Assembly (NCBI GenBank): GCA_037178625.1
Contig: CM074139.1
Span: 1,116,001 to 1,180,000, forward strand
Source: Skeletonema tropicum
Taxonomy: Eukaryota > Bacillariophyta > Thalassiosirophyceae > Thalassiosirales > Thalassiosiraceae
Direction of reading: 5' to 3'
Length of the DNA stretch: 64,000 nucleotides
Part shown: positions 18,901 through 27,506 of the stretch, in pieces
How positions within the stretch are numbered: position 1 is the first letter of the stretch
Layout: each line of letters opens with the position of its first letter
Program-made: the position numbers and the translations under genes
Notes under the pieces: generated by a model
Databases searched by the model: none
The model's input: only the letters and a program-made list of their open reading frames with translations
What the model was told of the DNA's origin: nothing

Positions 18901-20454
18901 GTATTCAAATATCTCTAATCCAACCAAGTCAGTGGATGAATGACTGATTTTACCACCGTGATGCGCATCGTTTGCAGTTTCATCCTTGGTAAAACTATCA
19001 TCATTGTCTTCCTCTCCTCCATCATTCTCCACACTAGCTCCGCTACAGCCAACAATACCATCTTCTTCTTCTTCTTCATTCTCATCTTCGAACCAAGACG
19101 ACTTTGCAGGAGTAGTAATCGGAGTAGCCTCGGATAAATCCACAGACACATCTGTATCACTTTGAGTACTCTGTGATCGCAATAACAATGGTTTTCGTGA
19201 AGGTGAAGTGGATGGTTTTTTAATGGATGGATGGGTGGGTGGCTTGTTCAATTGTTGTATTGGAGAAGATGAGTCGATTGTAGGTTTTGTTGTGTTGTTC
19301 TTTGTTGTTAAAGTTGATTCTGTCATGGCTGACGACTTCGACTTGGTGGTCGCTTTCGATTGTTGTTGTTGTTGTGGTACAGGAGAAATGACCAAGTTAT
19401 TCTTACGTTTGGTCCATGATGTAGTTGTAGTTGTGGATGGATCGTTGTTTGACTTTGACTTTACTTTTGACCTTTGTATTGGTACTAACTGCTGCTTTGA
19501 TGATGTTTGTTTGGTTCGTCTCCTACCGTGTTTGTTCACTTCTTCGTGATCATTATTACTCATTCGCTTCTTCGTTACCATTGGACTAGCAAGGGGAGAC
19601 ACTGCCTCCTCCACAACATTATCAATAATTTCGGCAACATGACTAAGGTGTTGTTGTTGATGCTGTGGTGACTTCTTGAACGCTGTGACGAATGATGAAT
19701 GATGTGACGTATTAGTAGTAAACTCCGTACTATCCGATGCCACAGAGTCATCGTACGGTGACGATGGTGATGACACGCCAATAGTAGTATTGTTATTGTT
19801 TGGTGATGTTGTGGATGACGATGACGACGCCGTTCGAAAGATGGACGACACGGGTGATGATGCTCCTTGTTGTCGTGTGGTTTGTTTCGTTTGGTAATTA
19901 TTAGAACTATCGTCAATCTCATGTTGTTGTGTTGACAATGACTCTTTGATATCGTCATGTGAATCATCATCAGAGTCATGGCAATTGTTATCAGCCTTTT
20001 CCATCAAGCCACTCTCATCCTGATCAGTAGTTGACACCGACGCTATCGTTTCCAGCAGCGGCAAAGCAAACGAGGACACAAATCCACTAGTCTGATTGGT
20101 ATAATCCACACTCTCCTCAATTGATTGGAGAATGTCTGTTGTCGTCGTCGTCGGAGTGCCGTTGTTGTTTTTGTTGGTACCTCCCTCTATAGCAGCAGCA
20201 GCGTTATTATAAATCTCACTAGAATAAGCAGCAGCGGCAAACCACTCGGCCTCTTCATCCATCTTTGCCTTTTCCTCTGCCTCCCTCACTTTCTTTTCGG
20301 CTAAACGTTTGAGTGATTCAATGTAGGCTGGATCGAGATCAGGTTCAGTAGTAGGTTCATTATAGTTATTTGCTAGACCAGCGGCGGCGACATCGTCAGT
20401 CGATGCTGGTGGTGGTGGCGAACCCGCTGCAATGTCTGCCAAATGTTGAAGCAT
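15988..20454 (-). CDS. Type II membrane protein with two tandem sulfotransferase-like domains
   Basis: 1488 aa in one exon, ATG at 20454. Residues 1-800 are cytosolic and low-complexity (Ser/Thr/Asn/Asp/Gln-rich, with Lys-rich islands around 290-400). One membrane segment (LMIITVLFLLFGSLLSG, about 815-833) follows a basic stretch. The luminal part has two homologous domains. The first, around residue 971, reads VVLGDPHPGLYWLVDKLKLLYP; the second, around 1233, reads VVLGERHSGAEWLVDRLSRC. Both are followed by NPYDW and then a (V/I)xYE(D/K)L motif. The first motif occupies the place of the PAPS 5'-phosphosulfate loop. It is better kept in the second domain (GERHSG) than in the first (GDPHPG), so the first may be inactive. 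Topology suggests a Golgi enzyme acting on secreted glycans (inference). Confidence 0.7.
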   Translation of the reverse strand: MLQHLADIAAGSPPPPASTDDVAAAGLANNYNEPTTEPDLDPAYIESLKRLAEKKVREAEEKAKMDEEAEWFAAAAYSSEIYNNAAAAIEGGTNKNNNGTPTTTTTDILQSIEESVDYTNQTSGFVSSFALPLLETIASVSTTDQDESGLMEKADNNCHDSDDDSHDDIKESLSTQQHEIDDSSNNYQTKQTTRQQGASSPVSSIFRTASSSSSTTSPNNNNTTIGVSSPSSPYDDSVASDSTEFTTNTSHHSSFVTAFKKSPQHQQQHLSHVAEIIDNVVEEAVSPLASPMVTKKRMSNNDHEEVNKHGRRRTKQTSSKQQLVPIQRSKVKSKSNNDPSTTTTTSWTKRKNNLVISPVPQQQQQSKATTKSKSSAMTESTLTTKNNTTKPTIDSSSPIQQLNKPPTHPSIKKPSTSPSRKPLLLRSQSTQSDTDVSVDLSEATPITTPAKSSWFEDENEEEEEDGIVGCSGASVENDGGEEDNDDSFTKDETANDAHHGGKISHSSTDLVGLEIFEYDATAPTANDDITPKNNNCTTTTNNKFLSIINNNKNNDNDNDTQEDMDDTLNSSTEYTVSSLFNPSSNRQYKNENLFFNGIYQSGLQSLSFEQVDTTAEDMMCMDAEIELVYNSCGSEQPSFILDDGEDAVDTSFESSVMGVGVVVADDLEECASVEERREVVRRIQQWRRGRARESSASKDDSANEDSANGGDGEELEENEERDFNYDFDDDDDAIEMAPLTTAKSNMNDMNGGSISSTTNDSSRRIPSSTSFLGKLLWVQPSQVEYSISRRRKKPRYDDIDFDRNTDTCFNCFARWKKLMIITVLFLLFGSLLSGDGLEKHQMDESYNMYENDPLAKSNFVEQGHVPDDTDDYDGLLSYHSAGVPTHLIHDAETMQNYQQATKPDDVVADDVWFHFEMEDDEFSTPLFGDLEFATIDEVNDKIAAGSSMAQPHFIKAEQYNALVGIDSIVVLGDPHPGLYWLVDKLKLLYPDLIIRNGFQNNDVGNDGRALRGSTSQAHRITKVIDPLSNEVIGKKDITTDSKHTLVIALFLNPYDWVALMYTTQNSKEVSWRDFMSTEWQSYANMMVYRASMINSAIVESMEREDVKLVIPVKYEKLIDSFNNFDNYVSSSSTATSELPGIVGVIDDIQSHTGLRADETAGWNEPRQRNQFWAAPIGCNGHVCHPKIQKLREDADFISYINEHVDWKAEHLIGYQQMMAPKLAIEQIVVLGERHSGAEWLVDRLSRCYPDINVKYGFDSRPGKFFQAEPAEAQPNTLVISVFVNPYDWVDMMRRNPINAPTHKDLAWTDFVTAPWERKRSNMDENLEDTANAVCSYGFAFNEVIPCMTQRDPNTDSFPLYELRPDGTSYANLLELREDKIKNFLSTANFDGVVDLISIRYEDLLWDENYTDDALYLTLKFPGIAGLLEKIRDQTKLVPDISAGWILDEDGVFRAQQLGVVVDKLDPYFVQWMEDNINWDVEDLVGYFL

Positions 20455-20793
20455 GATTACAGTTTATATGATGATTGTATATAGGCTGCGCCTATGTTGT
20501 GATTGCCGGGGCTACACGGGGCCGGTCATCTCGTCTTCATTGCGAGTGACGAGTGAGAGTGAGTAAAAAATGTTGAACAATTATGGCAGTAAAAATTCCG
20601 CGAAAGCGGGACTTTCCAGTCGATTTCTGTAACACAATTCGTGTAACATAATGTAACAACACCTCACACCTCAGCCCATCACACCTCAGCCCACAAACAA
20701 GCCACAAACATTTGTCAGGGAGGCGTTGTTAGATAATTAATTCTTCGCTAAGGGAACAGCACGGAACAGATAGGGGCGGGGGCGCATTATCAT
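20455..20793. other. Divergent intergenic region
   Basis: This lies between the sulfotransferase-like gene (-) and the LRR_5 pseudogene (+) and probably held both promoters. A short imperfect repeat (CACACCTCAGCCCA, twice near 20672-20700) is the only structure seen. Confidence 0.4.
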
Positions 20794-21843
20794 CATGGCA
20801 GATCATTATGAAGATGACGGTGAAGAGCCGTTCGTCTACACAGGTGGTGGTCGAGCTTCCACAATACATGTCACTCACGTTGTCATTGATGAATCCGTCA
20901 GCGACATTCCTCTGCTGAGGCTTTTATCGATCATTCTTCCCTATTGTCTGTAACATTTCATGATGGTATTCGAAAAATTGGAAGGGGGGGTCCTTCCGTA
21001 GATGCCGTCGCCTGAGACATCTCTCAAGAACTTTCAATATGTGCAAGAAATTGACGACGATAGGCATTTATTATGTCTTGCAGCGCTCTGGAGGATTTTC
21101 AATGTGACAGTCTTGATATCATTGGAATATTTGCATACGGGTTTTGTAGTTCATTGAACGAGATCGTGCTTCCATCCATTAGAAGGATTTGTCGTGATGC
21201 ATTTTTGCAGATTGTCATAATATTTTACATGTCAAGTTATATCGGAAGAGCTATACATCAACCGATTGGACCGAACGCATTATTTGAGGGCTGCAGTAAT
21301 CTTCTCGGTATCGCTGTGCCGCTAAGACGGAGTATTATTGTCGATTCGTTAGTAGACGATTGCGATAGCTTGATAATGGTTGAACTTGTTGGGGGGGGGG
21401 TACACGAATTCATAACCCAGTTGAGTCTGGAGAGCTGGAGAGATGAAATGAACGAGCAAATCAGTCGAAACAATTCCGAACTCTTGATGGAAGGTACATT
21501 TCCCTCGTATTTCGATACGAGGACCAGAAGGATAAGCCACTGGAATAGGACAACCATCCGATGCGTGGAACACTACAGGAATGAACACCAACAACTAATC
21601 AAGGAGGCTGCAGCAATACTTGAACTCGCTCTTTGGAAGAAAAGTCTCAATGTGGTGGAGGATAAGAAAAATTCTTCCACAGAGCCCGAAACAAAGAAAC
21701 CCAAGGTGGATGTCGATAGTGTAAGGAAAGAGTATCGTGTCAAATGCGGTGCAGATATTATTATCAAGAATGTCTTGCCTTTTCTGAAGTTGTCAGAATT
21801 GCAGATGTCAAGTACTGTCCAACTTTTGAAGGTATGTGATTGA
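20794..21843 (+). pseudogene. Decayed BspA-type LRR_5 protein gene
   Basis: The ATG at 20794 starts a typical diatom LRR_5 N-terminus (MADHYEDDGEEPFVYTGGG, then THVVIDESVSDIP) and hits a stop at 20951-20953. The family-like continuation AFIDHSSLLSVTFHDGIRKIG lies in a second frame. A third frame (SFRRCRRLRHLSRTFNMCKK) takes over after a 7-G run at 20983-20989. The rest (21073-21843; SSLNEIVLPSIRRICRDAF, LFEGCSNLLGIAVP, then KCGADIIIKNVLPFL) is in another frame. At least three frameshifts are needed, so the gene is broken, unless the G-runs are sequencing errors. Its 3' end (CTTTTGAAG before GTATGT) could be an intron donor. Intact members of this family are LRR proteins of unknown function, often present in hundreds of copies in diatoms. 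Confidence 0.7.
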
Positions 21844-22199
21844 GTAATCATCTAATTGATTGACTGCGTCATCTAGCTTACAAGATAGGCAAATACTCAG
21901 CTGAATCCGAAACTTCTATCCATTAATCTAATTTCTCTGCATAGACATGAGAACATCTCCTCATATCTTGCCAAACAAGCCCCTCGCGGTCACGCACACT
22001 CTTCCAACATATTTTCTTGACTTTCCTGGCTATGGGTGCAGATCCATACTTATGTGTTGTCGCTTTCATATAAAGAGATAGGTGCTGTGCAATCAAATCA
22101 CAACTGATTCTCTCTCACTTACGTCATCAGTATAGCAGCAATTGCTCGTTTGCCACATGAATGATATATGCAATAGTACTTTGACTCTCCAAGCATGAT
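21844..22199. other. Intergenic region, nothing recognised
   Basis: 355 bp between convergent genes. No ORF or repeat is supported. Confidence 0.35.
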
Positions 22200-22808
22200 T
22201 TATGATATACTTGACCTGCTAACATTTGAATTCAACCAATCATCAAAGCCCCCAGGTACATCAGGGCCTTCCAACTCCACCTGAAGTTCAATCGTTTCCG
22301 TCACAACAACTGGGCTCGAATCGGCCATTTGCAAAATAGTACGTTGAAATTTTTTGCCGTGGTTGAAAATATTATCTTTCATTTGATTTGCTGAGTTGTC
22401 ACATGTGGTATGCCCCAGGAGAGCAATCGCAACTTTAGCTTTAGGAGAGGAGGATGTTTCTGATGGTGAGGTGCATGGATCGGATGAACTTCGTTGTTGG
22501 GGGTTTTGCTTCAGATTTCTGATGAGTTTACGAACTGTCCGATCGACAGATCCATCTGCACTGCAAGAAAGTAATATAATTGTTGTTGTCGATAGATTGA
22601 TCGCAGGTGATGCGTTCCCAGCAGCGACGGTAGTTGGTGGTGCAAAGAATAGATTGTCTAGGCTATCCAACGAAAGACGATGTATGAATACCTGTTCGTT
22701 ATTATTTCCAGCCGACAATTGATCTGAAGCTCGTCTTGCGTACTCATAAGCAGCAGAAGACATATAGTTTTCGTCGGGTTGAGGGGCGTATAAGATTGTC
22801 AAACTCAT
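22200..22808 (-). CDS. Hypothetical protein with a possible flavodoxin-like fold
   Basis: 202 aa from the ATG at 22808; the frame is open further up but has only a GTG at 22835. The pattern MSLTILYAPQPD, then TTIILLSCSADGSVDRTVRKLI, a Ser-rich linker, then KVAIALLGHTTCDNSANQMKDN and FNHGKKFQRTIL, resembles the alternating strands and loops of a short-chain flavodoxin domain. However, the FMN loop is not canonical. No signal peptide or membrane segment is visible. A diverged reductase or flavoprotein subunit is one option, and a lineage-specific protein another. Confidence 0.45.
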   Translation of the reverse strand: MSLTILYAPQPDENYMSSAAYEYARRASDQLSAGNNNEQVFIHRLSLDSLDNLFFAPPTTVAAGNASPAINLSTTTIILLSCSADGSVDRTVRKLIRNLKQNPQQRSSSDPCTSPSETSSSPKAKVAIALLGHTTCDNSANQMKDNIFNHGKKFQRTILQMADSSPVVVTETIELQVELEGPDVPGGFDDWLNSNVSRSSIS

Positions 22809-23054
22809 CTCATTGTTTGTCTCGACAGAGTGCACTTCTCACAGTCAACAGTCAATGGTGGTAGTTTATTATTTGATGGTTAGTATTGAGGAGCGTATCT
22901 GGAGCGTATGCGGACTGCAGTGTGAGTGTGCACTAAGGAAAAACTAGGGGATGGGTATCCGTAGTGACTGAAAGCTAGTAAAAAAACTAGACGTACACTT
23001 TAATAGATCGTACACACTAGACAACCGCCCTTCAATCACCACTTCTTATCTACT

Positions 23055-23699
23055 TCATTTTACTTCTTGCTTGTGTATCCTGCTCTTGCCCTTATCTAAC
23101 GTTGTTTGTAATATCGCCGGGTGGAAATGATGATTGGCAACATATTTTCCACTGACTAGTGCAGTAGTTGGTACCTTTGGACAGTTTTGGAGTGCGTTGT
23201 GTTTAATCATTGCAGTGCAAGATTTCGGTTTGAGTCTACCTTTGACTCTAAACCGCACAATAATCTCGGTAGGAGTATTGTTGATATTGTCATTTGTCTC
23301 GATACTCCCCATTTCGCCGTCGCCATTATTTCTTGTTGTTGCGTCGTCTTCTTCATGAGTATCATTATTATTTGCTGTTGCTGTATCAGAAGAATCGGGC
23401 GAAACTGTTTTCCCTCGACATCGATTGTCAATGTAACACAACCAGCGCTCTTTATTATCATTCGGCATCTTATTCAAATGAATAAGCGTTCGTTTCAACT
23501 TGAATTCCTTGATGTCAACGATTCTCGAGCCATCGATTGCTGGCAGCCGCATGAAATGACCTCGGAAGTCATTACAGCTCTGGAAACAAATGGACAAGAG
23601 TCGGCACTGTTCATCGTCACATATGCAGGTATGTCTGCGTGGCAGCGCTGTTGCAGGGAGAATCGTACCAGCGATTGGGCAACTCATCATGATGGTCAT
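23055..23699 (-). CDS. Hypothetical protein with Cys/His-rich N-terminus
   Basis: 214 aa, ATG at 23699. I do not recognise the family. Residues 20-52 (RRHTCICDDEQCRLLSICFQ, then FRGHF) have a CxC...C...C pattern followed by a P-A-I and a helix (FKLKRTLIHLNKM). The C-terminal part has TALVSGKYVANHHFHPAIL. The layout of an N-terminal Cys cluster with a later His/Pro motif recalls THAP-like or C2CH DNA-binding modules, but this is only a resemblance. The middle (residues 95-145) is Asn/Asp/Thr-rich low complexity. Confidence 0.4.
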   Translation of the reverse strand: MTIMMSCPIAGTILPATALPRRHTCICDDEQCRLLSICFQSCNDFRGHFMRLPAIDGSRIVDIKEFKLKRTLIHLNKMPNDNKERWLCYIDNRCRGKTVSPDSSDTATANNNDTHEEDDATTRNNGDGEMGSIETNDNINNTPTEIIVRFRVKGRLKPKSCTAMIKHNALQNCPKVPTTALVSGKYVANHHFHPAILQTTLDKGKSRIHKQEVK

Positions 23700-24189
23700 A
23701 GGAGCTGGGATGCTGGGTCGGCAATGTCACATGAGAAATGAGAAGTGTTCAGATCCAGTTCCTTTTGTTGGAGAGCTAAATCCTTGAACAAACCCCCCGG
23801 GTATAAACATTTTAGCTAGACTATGATTTAGGGGGACGAGTCAAATGTGTCAGCTACTAGAGATTAACTAGAGGTGAATGAATGAAGGAGTATAAAAGTT
23901 GGGCTAGGCGGAGATTTCATAATTTTGTGGGGTGGGATTTGGTCTGAGTCTGTAGCTCCTTTTTATGTTCCATGTGCTCCGCGCAAGCGCAGTGGCCATT
24001 CAAGAGCATTCAAGATTGCTGAGCTCGACTTAAGGATCCTACACATCAATGATAGAGGAAGATAGTAGTGGTCTTGCAATGGATTGTGGACGATTCTTCT
24101 AGATCTTAGACTGCAAGTAGAGCAATCGTAGAGTTCAGAAGTAGTGCCTCCTCCAGCAGAAAGAGAATTAGACAAGTAGTAAGAGCACG
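23700..24189. other. Intergenic region, nothing recognised
   Basis: 490 bp upstream of the MATH-BTB gene. No motif, repeat or small ORF is supported. Confidence 0.35.
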
Positions 24190-25431
24190 ATGGATAATGA
24201 TGACAACATCATGACAGTGGCCGCGACAGAAATCACAGATTTACCACCATCATCCGACAACCCCAAAGAAAAGAAATTTTGTATAACATTTGATAACTTT
24301 CGGGACCTTCCATCCGACAGTGGGCAGGAGGTGCAATCATCGGTATTCACTTGTTTTCAGACAGATTTTTGTGTGGTTATTTTCCCAGGCGGAGATGAAG
24401 ACGAGAGCAGTGAAGACGATGACAGTAACGACGAGGACAGCGACAACGACGACGCATGTGTTGAGATAGGAATACGACGATGCGACGAAGGCGAGGGGCT
24501 GAACATAAAATATTCGCTGGGTATCAAGAATATGACAGCGAATGTGTTTAGAACGATACACAAAGGCGCTGCTCGCTTCCGCTCCGGTGATAATTGGTGG
24601 CATGTATTCGAACCGCGTGATGACATTCTAAAAGATTACCTTCAAGGTGGGGCACTCAAGGTTTATGTCACCATGCAGTTGAGAGAATACATTCCCAAGA
24701 ACCCCACATCTAGGTTGATACTGAATCTTTTCTGTCAAAAAGAATCGGCAGATATCGTCTTTGAGGTTCGAGAGCAGAAAAGAACAGGTAACCGAAAGAA
24801 GAGGATAAAGACGTCATCGGTTACATATCATGCACATAGCCTCATTCTCCAACAATACTCCACTGAGATTGCTGCTCTTTGCGCTACATCGGAAGGTCTG
24901 GCGCCTATAATTGTAAATGACGTCAAGCCTGCAGTCTTCCGACATTTTCTCTACTATCTGTACGGAGGAGAAATCGGTGAAGACGACTTTGTCGAGCACT
25001 CAAAGGATTTGATCAACATTGCAGACAAGTATGGAGTAACAAATCTCAAGCTAGAAAGTGAGGTTTGGTACGTTCACTCGACAACATTTTCAATGGACAA
25101 TTTGAATGACAATCTTTTATACGCAGATGCGACGAATTGTGCTCTCTTGAAAGAAGTGTTGATGGATTTCATTGTGGAAAACAAGGAAGAGGTGTTGCGA
25201 AGAGTATCTTTCGATGATGTGCCTGGACACGTTTGCAGGGATTTGTTATCAGCTATGGCTAGACGTGATAATGTTGTTGCTAGAGGTGATGTTGAAGACG
25301 ACGATATAGACATGGAGATGATTTTCAACAAAATGAGAATAGGTGAACTAAGAGAAAAGCTTGATGAGAAGGGTTTAGAAATCGATGGATCGAGAGAAGC
25401 GCTGATTGCTACTTTGAGGGATAGCTCTTGA
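24190..25431 (+). CDS. MATH-BTB protein with C-terminal SAP motif
   Basis: 413 aa, single exon, ATG at 24190. Residues 27-182 form a MATH domain (FCITFDNFRDL, then LNIKYSLGIKN, TIHKGAARFRSGDNWWHVFEP and LILNLFCQ). It is interrupted at 67-90 by an acidic Asp/Glu/Ser insertion. Residues 184-290 are a BTB/POZ domain (ESADIVFEVREQK, YHAHSLILQQYSTEIAAL, VFRHFLYYLYGGEIG, LINIADKYGVTNLK). A BACK-like helical stretch follows. Residues 381-411 form a SAP motif (MRIGELREKLDEKGLEIDG, then LIATLRD). MATH-BTB proteins are CUL3 adaptors that bind substrate through MATH. SAP motifs bind AT-rich DNA, so a nuclear or chromatin-linked ubiquitin ligase adaptor is inferred. Confidence 0.85.
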   Translation: MDNDDNIMTVAATEITDLPPSSDNPKEKKFCITFDNFRDLPSDSGQEVQSSVFTCFQTDFCVVIFPGGDEDESSEDDDSNDEDSDNDDACVEIGIRRCDEGEGLNIKYSLGIKNMTANVFRTIHKGAARFRSGDNWWHVFEPRDDILKDYLQGGALKVYVTMQLREYIPKNPTSRLILNLFCQKESADIVFEVREQKRTGNRKKRIKTSSVTYHAHSLILQQYSTEIAALCATSEGLAPIIVNDVKPAVFRHFLYYLYGGEIGEDDFVEHSKDLINIADKYGVTNLKLESEVWYVHSTTFSMDNLNDNLLYADATNCALLKEVLMDFIVENKEEVLRRVSFDDVPGHVCRDLLSAMARRDNVVARGDVEDDDIDMEMIFNKMRIGELREKLDEKGLEIDGSREALIATLRDSS

Positions 25432-25784
25432 CATTAGATTGTAGTAAGTCTTGTAGTTTGGAAGAACCACTGCTCTCAAAACTTAAAAAAGTCCGAGGCG
25501 ATAAGACGTAATTCATCCAGTTCATTATAGGCAATCAGGACGGAAGCGGAAGCTTTGGACGTCTACGTAATCAAATGAATACGACCTATTGTTTGTAGTG
25601 GTTACTGTTGAAAGAAGTCGATTTGTGGACAACAAGAAAGATAGGAATAGAACATTATTCATCGCAGGAATCCTCAGAGAAATCATTTTTGGATGAAGCA
25701 ACAAAGGCAAGGGAATGAGGAGAAATAGCTAATGTTAACATACAGCGAAATTTTGACTTTCCTAGTAAATGGTGATGGTTACAG

Positions 25785-26726
25785 TTACATTGTTACTGTC
25801 ATCCACTCATTCAGATTGAGTTTATTGGTGCAAGAAGAAGCACAGAATGGACCTCCTTGCTCTACCTGTGGTGTAGCTTGATATGTGCAGCCTGAGTCAC
25901 GAAAGATACTCCCTGCACTGCGGTAGGGGAAACGATTACTGTCCTTCCAAGCGCATAGATCCTGGTTGAATGACGAAGCATACCAGAACATGGCACTCAT
26001 ATCAGTAACTGCAGAAGTGTTCCAAGACGAGATTTTGCCATTGAAGGATGATGCGCCAGAGAACATTTGATACATATCAGTCACTGCAGCCGTGTTCCAA
26101 GACGAGACGTCGCCATTGAAGGATTTTGCCATAGAGAACATGTAACTCATATCAGTCACTGCAGCCGTATTCCAAGACGAGATGTCGCCATTGAAGGATG
26201 ATGCTTTATAAAACATGTAATACATATCAGTTACAGCAGCCGTGTTCCAAGACGAGATGTCACCATTGAAGGATGATGCTTTCCAGAACATTTCTCTCAT
26301 ATTAGTAACTTGGCCAACATTCCACCCAGATAAATCTTCATCAAAAGTATCGAGACCTGAAAGTAAGGAAGACATGTCAGTTACGTCGTCAACACACCAA
26401 GACCCAATCGGCCAACCATACTTGTCAACAATACTAGGAGGGCAAGACTTTATCCCCTCATTACAGTCGGCTTGGACATACTCCTCAATGGCAGACCTGA
26501 GAATGTCAAGATCAGTAAAGCATGTATAAGAAATACCGGTATAAAAAATATCGCTTGGACTTGGAGATTGAGACGAAGGGGAACTTGATAGTGTTACGAC
26601 AGCAACCACTGCAATCGTTACAATCACGAATATCAATATGTTTCGCTTCTGTTTCCACCATGGAAGTTCAGGCTCCGGAATAGTTGCAGCCGCAGCCTGA
26701 CGAGGTGTATCATTCGAAGTTTTCAT
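25785..26726 (-). CDS. DUF285 (BspA/Mycoplasma-type repeat) membrane protein
   Basis: 313 aa, ATG at 26726. A short cytosolic N-terminus with KQKR is followed by one membrane segment (ILIFVIVTIAVVAVVTL, 29-46) and a Ser/Pro stalk. The ectodomain has Cys at 69, 89, 95 and 111. Residues 127-262 are 25-residue repeats of the form SFNGDISSWNTAAVTDMYYM plus FxxAS, four full and two partial. This is the DUF285 consensus found in bacterial surface proteins and expanded in diatoms. Each unit is 75 bp of DNA and neighbouring units are very similar. A Cys-rich cap closes the protein. It is likely a type II cell-surface protein; ligand unknown. Confidence 0.85.
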   Translation of the reverse strand: MKTSNDTPRQAAAATIPEPELPWWKQKRNILIFVIVTIAVVAVVTLSSSPSSQSPSPSDIFYTGISYTCFTDLDILRSAIEEYVQADCNEGIKSCPPSIVDKYGWPIGSWCVDDVTDMSSLLSGLDTFDEDLSGWNVGQVTNMREMFWKASSFNGDISSWNTAAVTDMYYMFYKASSFNGDISSWNTAAVTDMSYMFSMAKSFNGDVSSWNTAAVTDMYQMFSGASSFNGKISSWNTSAVTDMSAMFWYASSFNQDLCAWKDSNRFPYRSAGSIFRDSGCTYQATPQVEQGGPFCASSCTNKLNLNEWMTVTM

Positions 26727-27506
26727 CTTTTTCGCCCAAGTGTTTTGAAAGCGTTTGATCTGTTGATAAAATTATGGCAGAATCGAGAGGCCAACCCCTG
26801 ATGAAATGGTCCATGCTCTGAAACGGTTCACACTTGTGTCGGTTCACACTTGCACTTGTGTTTTTCTCATCGTTCCCCTCTGTAGGAGGCGAACGCGGCG
26901 CGTGTTGTTCATTTCCCTGTCTCAAAGCGTGGATGGAGCGTTGACCCGGCCTCGCAGGTAAGTTCCTTCTTGCAGTTGCAGGCGGGAGAAAGGTCTTTCG
27001 ATTTCAGAGGAAGATACAACTGATAAAAGGTTGGACTTTCTGCCAATGCCAATGCCAATACCAATACCAATACCAATACCAATATATACGTGGTGCACAA
27101 GTGCTGGTAAAAGAGATGAAAAGAGGGCAACAATAATCGTTACAAGGCACGGGTAGTTCAAATGATTTCCGTTACATAATAGGGTTCTAGCTCATTCTCC
27201 GGATGCGGCCTCTGTGCTGGCTAGTTACAAATAAGAGCTACTAATGGCTTTTATTAGCTTTTATTGTAACAATTCTACTTTCGCCACTTCATCAAAATAT
27301 TATTTGTTGCTTGTTGCCCAACGCATCTGAATTTGGAATTTGGGCTCCAGCTTGAGCTAGCCCAGGAAACAGGCAACGTAATACTGCCTAATCGCAGCTT
27401 TGCCTTGCCGTCAGACAAATCACTTACTCCTATGATCCGTTGACACCCCAACACTGTACTATACGAGTGGTAGAATTTATATATGCTACACGACAATTAA
27501 ATAATA
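26727..27506. other. Intergenic region with hexanucleotide microsatellite
   Basis: The main structure is a (TGCCAA/TACCAA)n microsatellite at 27041-27083. The small reading frames across it are products of the repeat. A direct repeat of GGTTCACACTTG occurs near 26824 and 26841. It lies between divergently transcribed genes, so it should contain both promoters. Confidence 0.5.

Noticed and set aside
25941..26348. Regular 75-bp repeats resembling a CRISPR array
   Set aside because: There are no unique spacers; the repeats encode the DUF285 units in one open frame.
26909..27161. Small minus-strand ORFs with a (VL)n or (GI)n pattern
   Set aside because: They are the translation of a TTGGTA-type microsatellite.
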